From positions 1 through 33,281 of the forward strand of contig CALUVE010000022.1 of assembly GCA_944324135.1 (NCBI GenBank): a stretch of 33,281 nucleotides of DNA, written 5' to 3'. Below are positions 16,248 to 24,733 of the stretch, piece by piece. The position numbers were made by a program, and so were the translations under genes. Under the pieces are notes generated by a model. The model saw only the letters and a list, made by a program, of their open reading frames with translations, had not been told where the DNA came from and made no database searches. This DNA is from Candidatus Gastranaerophilales bacterium. GTDB taxonomy: Bacteria > Cyanobacteriota > Vampirovibrionia > Gastranaerophilales > Gastranaerophilaceae. Position 1 is the stretch's first letter. Every line of letters starts with the position of its first letter.

Positions 16248-18035
16248 ATGGGAATGGCAGCATCGCAAGCCAGATTTCTTGGTCTGACTGCGCGAAAAAC
16301 AAATGTTGAATACGAAGGACAACAGATTAACCAGCAAAGAACAACACTGGCTAATCAATCTGCCAACTATTATAACCAATTGCTGGGGATGAGCGTGCCT
16401 GTGCCGCCATCTGTTGCCGATTATACAAAAACAGTTTACTCTTTTAATGATGGTGCCCTAAATAATACTATTACCTCTTTAATGGCGGAAGGAAACGGTA
16501 GTTATCGTGTAAGCTATTTGTCCAGCTGGACAGATGATTTTGCAATCGCAAGCGGCGGATGCACAAGTATTGTTAATTCAAACCCTGACGGATACTTTGT
16601 CGGTGCAAACAAGATAAAAGAGCTTGGCGAGACATTTAAACTTGCTCAAGTCGCTCACAAAATAGAAGGCGGCGACGGCGCAGGCAATCGTCTTGATGCT
16701 AATATGACATACGTAGATAAGAACGGTAATCAAGTTCAACTGGTAGAAGCAACCTATGACAGAATTGTTTCAATCATAGGCAAAGAACCGCAATTATCAG
16801 ACTACACTACACAGGGACTTGTAATCAACTATAAAAATACACAATGTTACTCTAATGTATCCGGCACAACAAACGTTGGTATCGGACACATGGAGCACAA
16901 TCTTTGCCGTTTAATCTGGGGAGATGGAAGCAGAGCTTCTGTTACATCATCAAGCGGTGTAACAGTAACAAATACAACATTAACTGACGGAAGAACAGAT
17001 GTAATTTCCCTAACGAACTCAGGTTGGGAAACAAATAAAAGTGATTCAACTTCACTTCAGTTGAAAGAAAGATTAGAAACAATTTACCCTGATACATATC
17101 AAAAACTAGTAGATTTATATGTAGACACAATCTTATATCTGAACAAAAACAAATCAAATGTAAGTGGTATGGATATTAAAAAAGACTACTACTCATTGAG
17201 TTCTGAAAATTATGATGCCAACGAAATAACACCGCAGAAATTATTTACAAGATGGGAAAATTTCTGGAATGAAGTAACCAACCTCAGCCCTGAAAAAATT
17301 TATCAAGAAGCCCACGATCAATGGCAGCAAAAATATGACCAATATACAAACTGCTACCTAAATTCAGCAGATTACAGCGACAAATACTATCTGACAACAG
17401 AATTTTTCTATGATGGTGATGACAAATATCTTTCAAGCCTGACAAGCGAACAGCTGGCTCAGCTCTATGACCTTGAAAAACACTACCAAAGATTACTCAA
17501 TGAAACTTACGGCGAACCAGACAACGGCTGGTATGTAAGATACGTTGAAAATACTACATCCGGCGAATTTGAACCGATTTTCTATAACGGAGATGATATG
17601 GTAAACGGTACTGCAGATGAAAACGGTAATATACGTTCTAACGTAAGAACCTACAAAGTCGGCAACCAGAAAAAACAAGAAGAAGTTAAAAACGCAGAAG
17701 CAAAACTGGAACAGGATACAACAGGAAGATACATAAGCCTGACACTGTATGACGAAAACGGCAACCCGAGAACATACGCCCTCACAACCGAAACCGTAAC
17801 TGATCAGGCTAAATACGATGATGCAATGAACCAGTACGAATACGATAAATATCTTTATGAACACGCTATTCAAGAAATTAACGCAAAAATTGAAATCACA
17901 CAGGCAGAAGATAAAAACCTTGAATTACGCCTCAAACAACTTGATACAGAACAAAGCGCAATTTCAACAGAAATGGATGCTGTTGCAAAAGTAATTGAAA
18001 AGAACACAGAATCAACATTCAAAACATTCGGCTAA
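16248..18035 (+). CDS. Lineage-type 595-aa protein with flagellin-like end helices
   Basis: A 595-residue protein of unknown function. The N-terminus MGMAASQARFLGLTARK plus an amphipathic glutamine-rich helix (residues 1-50) and the C-terminal coiled segment (about 540-590, ending NTESTFKTFG) flank a long Asn/Tyr/Thr-rich middle. That helix-middle-helix plan is like axial flagellar proteins such as flagellin or FlgK, but no flagellar domain is clearly present. From memory, MGMAASQAR-type N-termini recur in Melainabacteria and Elusimicrobia. There is no signal peptide. AAAAAGGG five bases before the ATG supports the start. The SigD-like promoter fits a flagellar or surface role, which remains an inference. 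Confidence 0.8.
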   Translation: MGMAASQARFLGLTARKTNVEYEGQQINQQRTTLANQSANYYNQLLGMSVPVPPSVADYTKTVYSFNDGALNNTITSLMAEGNGSYRVSYLSSWTDDFAIASGGCTSIVNSNPDGYFVGANKIKELGETFKLAQVAHKIEGGDGAGNRLDANMTYVDKNGNQVQLVEATYDRIVSIIGKEPQLSDYTTQGLVINYKNTQCYSNVSGTTNVGIGHMEHNLCRLIWGDGSRASVTSSSGVTVTNTTLTDGRTDVISLTNSGWETNKSDSTSLQLKERLETIYPDTYQKLVDLYVDTILYLNKNKSNVSGMDIKKDYYSLSSENYDANEITPQKLFTRWENFWNEVTNLSPEKIYQEAHDQWQQKYDQYTNCYLNSADYSDKYYLTTEFFYDGDDKYLSSLTSEQLAQLYDLEKHYQRLLNETYGEPDNGWYVRYVENTTSGEFEPIFYNGDDMVNGTADENGNIRSNVRTYKVGNQKKQEEVKNAEAKLEQDTTGRYISLTLYDENGNPRTYALTTETVTDQAKYDDAMNQYEYDKYLYEHAIQEINAKIEITQAEDKNLELRLKQLDTEQSAISTEMDAVAKVIEKNTESTFKTFG

Positions 18036-18050
18036 TAAAGAATATTTTTA

Positions 18051-18059
18051 TGCTATGAT
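18051..18059 (+). promoter_or_regulatory. Extended -10 element before the aconitase-family gene
   Basis: TGCTATGAT (18051-18059) is an extended -10 with a 5/6 hexamer, 21 bases before the start codon. No recognisable -35 lies 17 bp upstream. The hexamer is followed by the ribosome binding site AAAGGGGG. Confidence 0.4.
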
Positions 18060-18079
18060 TGTAGAAAAAGGGGGCAATC

Positions 18080-19321
18080 ATGGGACAAACTTTAGCTGAA
18101 AAAATAATTTCAAAACACGCCGGAAAAGATGTAAAAGCAGGTGAACTTGTAATAGCAAAAGTTGATGTTTGCGCGGTACAGGACGGTACAGGACCGCTGA
18201 CGGTACAGGAGTTTAAAAAACTCGGCAAAGAAAAATTAAACAATCCGGAAAGAACAATACTGTTTATAGACCACGCTTCCCCAAGCCCAAGAAAAGAATT
18301 ATCAAACACACACACAGTCCTCAGAGAATTTTCAAAAGAGTACGGAGCTATACTTTCAGATGTTGGCGCCGGTGTATGTCACCAGAGACTGGTAGAAACA
18401 TTTGTAAATCCGGGAGAAATCCTTGTCGGGGCTGACTCTCACACCTGTACTTCCGGTGCTCTGGGTGCATTTGCGACAGGAATGGGTTCAACTGATATTG
18501 CAGTAGCAATGGCGCTTGGAAAAACCTGGCTGAAAGTTCCTGCAACATATAAAATTGAAGTCAGCGGAAAATTCAACAAAGGTATTTGCTCAAAAGACCT
18601 TATGCTTCATCTGATAGGAATGATTGGTGCCGATGGTGCCACCTATAAAGCACTTGAATTCTGCGGGGACACAATTGATAATATGACGATGTCAGAAAGA
18701 TTTACCCTCGCCAATATGGCCGTAGAAGCAGGAGCAAAAGCAGGCTTGTTTGTAGCAGATGAAAAGACCCGCGAATTTTTAAAATCACGCGGTAGAGAAG
18801 ATAAATTTGCGACAATAAAACCGGATTCTGATGCTGTGTATGAAAGAGTAATAAAAATAAATGCTTCTGACATAAAACATACAGTTTCCTGCCCGCACAC
18901 AGTAGACAATACCAAAACTGTTGAGGAATTAAACCATATAAAAGTTGATCAGGTATTTGTCGGAACCTGCACAAACGGAAGAATTGAAGATTTACGTATC
19001 GTTGCTGAAATTTTGAAAGGACACAAAATTAATCCTGATTTAAGAATGCTAATCTGTCCTGCATCAAAAGATGTTTATCTGCAGGCACTTGATGAGGGAT
19101 TAATAAAAGAATTTGTAGAGGCTAATGCAACAATATTACCGCCCGGCTGCGGGCCATGCGTCGGAGTACACGCAGGAACGCTCGCTGACGGAGAAGTTTG
19201 TCTTGCCACACAGAATAGAAATTTCCAGGGCAGAATGGGCAACACAAAGGGTGATATCTACCTCGCTTCTCCTTATGTAGCTGCATACACAGCACTTAGA
19301 GGTTACATTGCTGCTGAATAA
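18080..19321 (+). CDS. Aconitase-superfamily large subunit (HacA/LeuC type)
   Basis: A 413-residue hydro-lyase large subunit of the homoaconitase/isopropylmalate-isomerase type, which moves a hydroxyl group between carbons using a [4Fe-4S] cluster. Cluster ligands are visible as C297 in GTCTNGR and C357/C360 in PPGCGPCVG. Other family blocks are DVGAGVCHQRLVE, VGADSHTCTSGALGAFATGM and NRNFQGRMG. The partner small subunit, normally encoded next door, is absent here. Substrate could be homocitrate, isopropylmalate, citrate or a related acid. The synthase at 14378 is a possible partner, two genes upstream. AAAGGGGG gives a strong start. Confidence 0.88.
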   Translation: MGQTLAEKIISKHAGKDVKAGELVIAKVDVCAVQDGTGPLTVQEFKKLGKEKLNNPERTILFIDHASPSPRKELSNTHTVLREFSKEYGAILSDVGAGVCHQRLVETFVNPGEILVGADSHTCTSGALGAFATGMGSTDIAVAMALGKTWLKVPATYKIEVSGKFNKGICSKDLMLHLIGMIGADGATYKALEFCGDTIDNMTMSERFTLANMAVEAGAKAGLFVADEKTREFLKSRGREDKFATIKPDSDAVYERVIKINASDIKHTVSCPHTVDNTKTVEELNHIKVDQVFVGTCTNGRIEDLRIVAEILKGHKINPDLRMLICPASKDVYLQALDEGLIKEFVEANATILPPGCGPCVGVHAGTLADGEVCLATQNRNFQGRMGNTKGDIYLASPYVAAYTALRGYIAAE

Positions 19322-19427
19322 TAAATTATTTCATATCCATTAAGAAAAAAATATATTCAGTTGGATATATAGAAAAGAACGAACAACAATATTTAAGATT
19401 TACTTACCATAATATCAGGAGATATTT
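19322..19427. other. Short intergenic interval before the ECF sigma gene
   Basis: About 106 AT-rich bases. It contains a loose inverted repeat (ATATCCA...TGGATAT, about 19333-19368) and GAAC repeats (about 19377-19385) that could be part of an ECF-type -35. CATAAT (19408-19413) is a housekeeping -10 candidate without a good -35. Nothing here is strong enough to call a promoter. Confidence 0.3.
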
Positions 19428-20027
19428 ATGGCAAGCAGCAAATTACACTACAAAAAAATGGCACAAGAAGAACTGATTGTGCTTTCTCAAAAAAATGATT
19501 TGAAAGCTCTTGAAGAGCTGCTTCGCCGTGAGCAAAAAAATATTTTTACAACATTCAGCTATCTGAGTAAGAAACGGGAAAATGTCTCTGACTTAACGCA
19601 GGAGGCGCTTCTCAGGATAGCAAAAAACATACATTCTCTCAAGAACCCCAAAACATTCAAAAGCTGGCTGAATCAAATTGTAACAAATCTTTTTTATGAT
19701 GAACTACGAAAAGCATCCAAGCGTCCTGAAATAATCTCCATTGATGAGACAGAACACGACGGCATGACAAACCCGATAAAAAATCAAATACCGGATAAAA
19801 AATGCAAGCCGCCAGAAAAATGTATGTCCACAGAACTTGAAAACATTATTAAAACGGAAATACAGAATCTGCCGGAAGCATTCCGCGTGGCAATAATGCT
19901 CAGAGAATTTCAAGGACTCAGCTATGAAGAAATAGCCGTTGCGACTAATACAAGCATTGGAACTGTAAAATCAAGAATTGCACGTGCACGCGGAAAACTA
20001 CAAGAAGAACTTAAATCATATATATAA
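19428..20027 (+). CDS. ECF-type RNA polymerase sigma factor
   Basis: A 199-residue extracytoplasmic-function sigma factor that redirects RNA polymerase to its own promoters. Region 2 is visible at about residues 30-98 (DLTQEALLRIAKNI, then FKSWLNQIVTNLFYDELRK). A charged linker with two cysteines follows. Region 4 (about 145-198) has LPEAFRVAIMLREFQGLSYE and the helix-turn-helix NTSIGTVKSRIARARGKL. There are no regions 1.1 or 3, which fits ECF. AGGAGAT just upstream supports the start. The following gene, 10 bases away, is its probable anti-sigma factor. Confidence 0.93.
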   Translation: MASSKLHYKKMAQEELIVLSQKNDLKALEELLRREQKNIFTTFSYLSKKRENVSDLTQEALLRIAKNIHSLKNPKTFKSWLNQIVTNLFYDELRKASKRPEIISIDETEHDGMTNPIKNQIPDKKCKPPEKCMSTELENIIKTEIQNLPEAFRVAIMLREFQGLSYEEIAVATNTSIGTVKSRIARARGKLQEELKSYI

Positions 20028-20037
20028 GGAGCAAAAT

Positions 20038-20616
20038 ATGCATCAGGAACTAACTTGCAATCAGGTAAACGCACTAATGAGCTTTTATCTTGAGGACAGA
20101 TTGAACGAAACACTCAAAGAATATGTAGAAAACCACCTTAAAAGCTGCCCGAAATGTCAAAAACGCTATCGGGAACTATATGAACTTTTAAACAAAAAAA
20201 TAAAAAAAATACCTGTAGAAGAAGATAACAGCGAGCAATTCAAAACACAGCAATACATAGAATTTAAAAAGAATCTATCCGCATACGTTGATAATGAGTT
20301 GAACGATGATGAAAATATAAAGATAAAAAAAATAACAATATCAAATCCGCTGGCAAGACAGGATTTGGAAAAAATATATACATACAAAAAACTTATCCAC
20401 ACAGCCTTTGAAAAGACAAAAAATGACATAAAAGAGGACTACACAAAATCCGTAATAGATAATCTTGCAAAACAAGAAATTCTCAGCGAAAAAAAATCAA
20501 AAGATCCATTTGTAAGATTAATAAGTGCATTTGCAGCGACAATACTATTTTTAATACTTACACTATTCTGGTTCACTATGGAAAGCGGACTGCTTAAATT
20601 TTCATATCACTTCTAG
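20038..20616 (+). CDS. Zinc-finger anti-sigma factor, single-pass membrane
   Basis: A 192-residue protein with the zf-HC2/ZAS anti-sigma signature: C7 and H33-x3-C37-x2-C40 (NHLKSCPKC). A charged cytoplasmic linker follows, then one membrane helix near residues 161-180 (LISAFAATILFLILTLFWF) close to the C-terminus. Only a dozen residues lie outside, so it lacks a sizeable sensor domain. The chosen ATG at 20038 has a perfect AAGGAG (20026-20031) overlapping the sigma gene stop. The stop overlaps the opposite-strand gene by 23 bases. It is expected to hold the sigma factor inactive at the membrane until a signal arrives. Confidence 0.88.
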   Translation: MHQELTCNQVNALMSFYLEDRLNETLKEYVENHLKSCPKCQKRYRELYELLNKKIKKIPVEEDNSEQFKTQQYIEFKKNLSAYVDNELNDDENIKIKKITISNPLARQDLEKIYTYKKLIHTAFEKTKNDIKEDYTKSVIDNLAKQEILSEKKSKDPFVRLISAFAATILFLILTLFWFTMESGLLKFSYHF

Positions 20617-21235
20617 GCCGGTATTGGGCATTGCGAATAAAAGTAGCCATTGAGACACCTTTTGGAGATTGTATAGCAGCATTTTCTTTAGCCTCCATGC
20701 GGGCAATAGCAACTTTTTGCTTGTGAGCGGCATATTTGTTACGCAGGACAGGAGTAACAATGTTACAGGAAATAATTGAACCGATTGTACTTGCTGCAAT
20801 TGCATTACCTGAGGCAATTGCTTTATAGGCAGGTCTGATTTCGTCAAAATTAGCAAGCTCTTTTATGTTGAAATCAATAGAACCAATGTGTTTTTTGAGG
20901 TCATATTTTTTCAAAAAAGCATCAATTGCAGGAGTTCTCCACTTACCAGTGGAAACCATTTTGTTGGCTAATTTTGTAAAAGAATTTGTAAAAATGTAGA
21001 AAGAACCGATATTAATAGCAGCATCGGCGATTTCCTGAGGAATCAGAAAAGTTTTTTGTTTTTTCGGAATTTTATCGTTAAATACAACAGCCGTGACCTG
21101 TGCAAGAGATGACAAAATCCAGCCTAAGGTACCTGTATGCAGAAGCATTTTTCCGGGATCTTCGCCAAAACTGCGCATCATGGAATTTTTAATATCCATA
21201 AAGAATTCTGAAGCAAGTCTATGAAGAGGTTTCAT
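20594..21235 (-). CDS. Hypothetical membrane-associated protein A
   Basis: A 213-residue protein with several moderately hydrophobic segments (GTLGWILSSLAQVTAVVF, INIGSFYIFTNSFTKL, AIAASTIGSIISCNIVTPVL) and a basic C-terminus. I do not recognise a known domain. From memory similar paired proteins occur in Gastranaerophilales genomes. A perfect Shine-Dalgarno AAAGGAGGTT (21250-21241) sits 5 bases before the start, and the gene overlaps the end of its upstream neighbour by 17 bases, so the pair is translationally coupled. Its 3' end overlaps the anti-sigma gene convergently. Confidence 0.7.
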   Translation of the reverse strand: MKPLHRLASEFFMDIKNSMMRSFGEDPGKMLLHTGTLGWILSSLAQVTAVVFNDKIPKKQKTFLIPQEIADAAINIGSFYIFTNSFTKLANKMVSTGKWRTPAIDAFLKKYDLKKHIGSIDFNIKELANFDEIRPAYKAIASGNAIAASTIGSIISCNIVTPVLRNKYAAHKQKVAIARMEAKENAAIQSPKGVSMATFIRNAQYRPRSDMKI

Positions 21236-21821
21236 TGTTCAAACCTCCTTTCTCGGCAAACTTGTTCGTCAAAAATCTGGTGAGCGGCATATCAATTGCG
21301 AAATTTGTAAATGTCATAACAATAAGAGCGAGGACATTACCCAGACCATTTTTGTAATTCTGATATTCATCAGAATCAGGGAGAGCTTTTGTAACAGGAG
21401 AGAAGAAAGTATTCAGGCGGGTTCTCCTGATTGGTTTACCGTTTTTACCAAGCGTTCCCGGCAGAACTGAGAACGCGTCAACAGATTTGATTAGGGCTTT
21501 ACGAATAGCGAATCCTGTTAATGTGCCTGCAATGACCTTTGCGGCAGTACGAGCCATAGAAATTTTTCGGGTTTCCTCATCTACACTATGGTTCATAGCG
21601 TCAATGCCGACCTGTAAAAATATGGCAGACAATCCCAGTATAAGTCTATTTTCGGCAGGAGTAATATACTTACCAATTTTTTGGAAAGTATTTATAGCTC
21701 TCTCGGAAGTAAAAATATGAGAAGGCATAGCATTCAGGACAGTCTGCCCGACAGATTTTGAAAACTGTTTAGCAGCCCTGCCAATCGGGGTTGATGAAAT
21801 TGGTCGTCTGGATATTCGCAT
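21219..21821 (-). CDS. Hypothetical membrane-associated protein B
   Basis: A protein of 200 residues with hydrophobic stretches near RLILGLSAIFLQVGIDAM, AAKVIAGTLTGFAI and GNVLALIVMTFTNFAI, and no recognised domain. The start at 21821 (MRISRRPIS) is preferred because AGGTAGG lies just upstream. An in-frame ATG at 21842 would add seven residues that contain this site, so the longer form cannot be excluded. It forms a two-gene unit with the next gene. It may be a lineage-specific membrane protein. Function unknown. Confidence 0.7.
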   Translation of the reverse strand: MRISRRPISSTPIGRAAKQFSKSVGQTVLNAMPSHIFTSERAINTFQKIGKYITPAENRLILGLSAIFLQVGIDAMNHSVDEETRKISMARTAAKVIAGTLTGFAIRKALIKSVDAFSVLPGTLGKNGKPIRRTRLNTFFSPVTKALPDSDEYQNYKNGLGNVLALIVMTFTNFAIDMPLTRFLTNKFAEKGGLNNETSS

Positions 21822-21935
21822 ATTGCCTACCTGCCCATGCATATAAACCCGATGAAGAGTAAATATTGCTTTAATATAAAATAAAATTAAGAAAAATTTA
21901 CATTACAGGCAGTAACAAAACAATACTCCGACAGG

Positions 21936-23171
21936 CTATAATTTTGCACCCTTAGGAACAACCGTCACACCGTTAGGAGAGACATGGAATCCGCGTCTTA
22001 AATCATCTTCTCTGTCATACCCAATTCTGGTATTTGGCGGAATATAAACATTTTTATCAATTATAGCGCGCTTAATACGTGAGTATCTTCCGACTTCGAC
22101 ATTTTCCATTAAAATACTTTCATAAACTTGAGAATAACTGTTTATTCTGACTTTCGGAGAGAGAACACACTTAGATATACTGCCCCCTGACACAATACAA
22201 CCTTCAGATACCATAGAATTTGTTGCCATACCGACACGGTCACCTTCCTGCCAGATAAATTTTGCAGGCGGATAATTGTAGTTGAAAGTTCTTATCGGCC
22301 ACTCTTTTGAATAAAGATTTAATTCAGGGTTTGAAAATAACAAATCCATATTAGCCTGCCAGTAAGCATCAATGCTTCCTACATCACGCCAGTATCCTCT
22401 TTCAGCATCAGTAATTCCGGGGAATTCATTATCTGCAAAATTATAAATATAAATTCGCTTGCCTTGATTAAGCAGCATAGGAATAACATTTTTGCCAAAA
22501 TCATGGCTTGATGATTGTATTTGCTCATCCTGATTCAATGCATCCAAGAGAATTTGTTTGTTAAAAATATAATTTCCCATAGAGGCAAGACACATATTAG
22601 GATTTCCCGGAATAGACTTTGGCGGGGTCTGCGGTTTTTCAACAAAATTTACAAGCCGCCAGTCATCATCGACTTCTATAATACCGAATTCTGATGCTTC
22701 TTCAATCGGAATAGGAATAGCTGAAATAGATAAATCAGCACCTTTTTCCTTATGAAAATCAAGCATCTGGGAAACATCCATTTTGTAAACATGGTCTCCG
22801 CCAAATATACAAACATAATCAGGGTCTTCATCAGTTATATGAAAAACATTCTGATAAATAGCATCAGCTGTCCCTCTGTACCAGTCACTTCCTGTACGCA
22901 TCTGGGCAGGAGCCAAATCAACATATTGATTCAAAAACGGAGATAATGCCCAGCCGCGCGTAATATGTTTATTCAAGGAGTCGGATTTGTATTGAGTCAA
23001 AACCTTAATCTTGAAAAAACCGGAATTAATAAAATTATTCAAGACAAAATCAATTATTCTGTAACGACCTGCAAACGGAACAGCAGGCTTAGCTCTATCC
23101 TTGGTTAACGGCAGAAGTCTTTTTCCCTCGCCGCCTGCAAGAATCATAACCAATGCGTCATCAACAGACAT
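21936..23171 (-). CDS. glgC: Glucose-1-phosphate adenylyltransferase (ADP-glucose synthase)
   Basis: It makes ADP-glucose from ATP and glucose-1-phosphate, the committed step of glycogen synthesis. The 411-residue product has normal length. Visible motifs are the nucleotide loop [13 protein letters not shown] (residues 11-23), [15 protein letters not shown], the [12 protein letters not shown] signature, GGDHVYKMD, a sugar-phosphate motif NFVEKP, and a C-terminal left-handed beta-helix with hexapeptide-like repeats. No other glycogen gene lies nearby, so this appears to be a single-gene unit. GAGGAG supports the start. Confidence 0.95.
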   Translation of the reverse strand: MSVDDALVMILAGGEGKRLLPLTKDRAKPAVPFAGRYRIIDFVLNNFINSGFFKIKVLTQYKSDSLNKHITRGWALSPFLNQYVDLAPAQMRTGSDWYRGTADAIYQNVFHITDEDPDYVCIFGGDHVYKMDVSQMLDFHKEKGADLSISAIPIPIEEASEFGIIEVDDDWRLVNFVEKPQTPPKSIPGNPNMCLASMGNYIFNKQILLDALNQDEQIQSSSHDFGKNVIPMLLNQGKRIYIYNFADNEFPGITDAERGYWRDVGSIDAYWQANMDLLFSNPELNLYSKEWPIRTFNYNYPPAKFIWQEGDRVGMATNSMVSEGCIVSGGSISKCVLSPKVRINSYSQVYESILMENVEVGRYSRIKRAIIDKNVYIPPNTRIGYDREDDLRRGFHVSPNGVTVVPKGAKL

Positions 23172-23205
23172 AATCTTAACTCCTCATATAAATTAACACA
23201 AAATA

Positions 23206-23235
23206 ATTATAGCACATGTCAGCATTTAATAGCAA
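23206..23235 (-). promoter_or_regulatory. Extended -10 promoter of glgC
   Basis: On the minus strand TTGCTA (23235-23230) is followed after 18 bp by TATAAT (23211-23206), preceded by TGC to make an extended -10. The predicted start is about 30 bases before the glgC ATG. Confidence 0.6.
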
Positions 23236-23251
23236 ATTTACTATATAAAAT

Positions 23252-24007
23252 CTAGAGCTTTAACAGCCCCTCACATCGTAAAATAGTAAGAAGTTCATTC
23301 TTTAAAACAGAAATATATTTTTCTGATTCCCTCAAGTCAGGTACAAATTTGTACCCGAGCAAAAAATACTCATTATTGCACCAGATTAATTTAACTGAAA
23401 ATACAGCAGAGAAATCAGCTTTTTCATTTTTTAAAGCATTTTCTATTTTATTTAGCAAAGCTTGAAATTTTTCCTGTTTTTGAGGCGGAAACTCATTATA
23501 CCTGTCATATATTGATGATAAATATAAGACTTTACCGTTTGAATAGTAAATTACCGGAGAAAAATTTTCGCCAGCGAGATATTCTTCAACGAAATATTTT
23601 TTACCGGCAAAACTTGTAGTAAAGAGTTTTTTCTCCGCATCACTATCTACAACACCAACCCCGCCGGCAGTCTCAGCATCGTCTAACTTCACCACCTGAG
23701 GATAAACCTGACATTCAATAGACAAAAGTTTAGGGGTCAAAATTCCGTTATTTACAGAAAACATTTTTGCAAAGAATTTCGATTTTTGAAGCCTGAAAAA
23801 AGATTTTGAAACGCCGATACATTTAATTCCGTGCTGTTTGCACAAATTTGAAAAATCTGCATCTATTGCATTTTTTATAAAGCAAAAAATCAAATCCGGA
23901 TTTTCATCAGGCTTCACGAGAATGCAATCTTGATAACCTGATAAAACAGCCTCCGCAAGAAAAGTCTGCAAATCCTCACCGGCAAGCAAAGAAATCTTTA
24001 ATGGCAT
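23252..24007 (-). CDS. Short PurD-like ATP-grasp protein
   Basis: A 251-residue protein that looks like the ATP-grasp core of glycinamide ribonucleotide synthetase (PurD). Supporting blocks are the phosphate-binding segment PQVVKLDDAETAGGVGVV and FVEEYLAGENFSPVIYY, which parallel PurD VVKADGLAAGKGV and VEEFLxGxE. It is far shorter than PurD (about 420 residues) and lacks a clear GGREHA N-terminus. Its start overlaps purN by 10 bases, so the two are coupled. It may be a degenerate PurD or an ATP-grasp ligase with a new substrate. The genuine purD would have to be elsewhere. Confidence 0.6.
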   Translation of the reverse strand: MPLKISLLAGEDLQTFLAEAVLSGYQDCILVKPDENPDLIFCFIKNAIDADFSNLCKQHGIKCIGVSKSFFRLQKSKFFAKMFSVNNGILTPKLLSIECQVYPQVVKLDDAETAGGVGVVDSDAEKKLFTTSFAGKKYFVEEYLAGENFSPVIYYSNGKVLYLSSIYDRYNEFPPQKQEKFQALLNKIENALKNEKADFSAVFSVKLIWCNNEYFLLGYKFVPDLRESEKYISVLKNELLTILRCEGLLKL

Positions 24008-24588
24008 TCACTGCATCCTCCGGCGCACCCGCAGCCTGAATTAAGCAGGTCAGAAAAATCAAAAACTTTATCTTCCAAAATTGAAGCTATAACAATTGGA
24101 TAAAGTTTTTGTTCAAGAGAATGGATTTCTGCCTCAAACTCGTCAAAATGAGTCAAGTTACCGATTAACACTGGATACTGAGCAATAATTTTCCCGCCGT
24201 CCAGCTCACTTGTTACATGATGAACCGTAACACCGGAGACCTTAACCCCTGCATAAAACGCACGCTGTATTGCATCTTTGCCTTTAAATGCAGGCAGCAA
24301 GGACGGATGAATATTTATAAATTTACCTAAATTCAGCACCTCTGGAGGTAAACTCTGTGAATACCCTGATAATACAATTAAATCAAAATTATGAGTTCCG
24401 AAATAAGAGGGATTTTCCTCAAAAGGAAGATATTGGTATTTAACCCCGAGATTTTTAGCCCGAACAAGAATATCAGAATTAAGATTATCAGAAAGACAGG
24501 TAATCTCCACAGCCTTATCCTTTAAATATTTAACTACCGCCTCAAAATTTGCGCCGTCACCTGAGCCTAATACAGCAATTTTTTTCAT
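23998..24588 (-). CDS. purN: Phosphoribosylglycinamide formyltransferase with Cys-rich tail
   Basis: This enzyme uses 10-formyl-THF to formylate GAR in purine synthesis. The 196-residue product has the family catalytic residues N92 and H94 (INIHPSLLPAFKG) and D130 (HHVTSELDGGK), and an N-terminal loop LGSGDGANFEA where PurN usually has SGNGSN. The C-terminus ends SGCGCAGGCSECH, with C186, C188, C192, C195 and H196, which is not a normal part of PurN. GGGAG lies before the ATG. It overlaps the next gene by 10 bases. The family is firm but specificity for GAR is not proven. Confidence 0.85.
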   Translation of the reverse strand: MKKIAVLGSGDGANFEAVVKYLKDKAVEITCLSDNLNSDILVRAKNLGVKYQYLPFEENPSYFGTHNFDLIVLSGYSQSLPPEVLNLGKFINIHPSLLPAFKGKDAIQRAFYAGVKVSGVTVHHVTSELDGGKIIAQYPVLIGNLTHFDEFEAEIHSLEQKLYPIVIASILEDKVFDFSDLLNSGCGCAGGCSECH

Positions 24589-24680
24589 AACATACTCCCT
24601 AAAAAATTCCTTATGGATATAATTTTATTACAAAATGCAATACAAAAAAAATTTATTTAGAACTCTTAATAATTCACAAC

Positions 24681-24712
24681 AAAAAAATACCGCAGCTATA
24701 AAAGCCGCGGCA
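24681..24712 (-). terminator. Intrinsic terminator after oadB
   Basis: On the minus strand a GC-rich stem of about 10 bp (TGCCGCGGCT/AGCTGCGGTA with G-T pairs, loop TTTAT) is followed by seven T (24687-24681). It lies 21 bases past the oadB stop and closes the birA-oadA-oadB unit, separating it from purN. Confidence 0.85.
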
Positions 24713-24733
24713 TTTTAAATATTAAAATCAGTT

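Noticed and set aside
19322-19427. Terminator or riboswitch before the ECF sigma gene
   Set aside because: The inverted repeat is weak, AT-rich and long-looped, with no T tract and no conserved core I recognise.
24589-24680. Promoter of purN (TTGTAT with TTATAT at 17 bp on the minus strand)
   Set aside because: The region is so AT-rich that such matches are expected by chance, so I did not list it as a feature.
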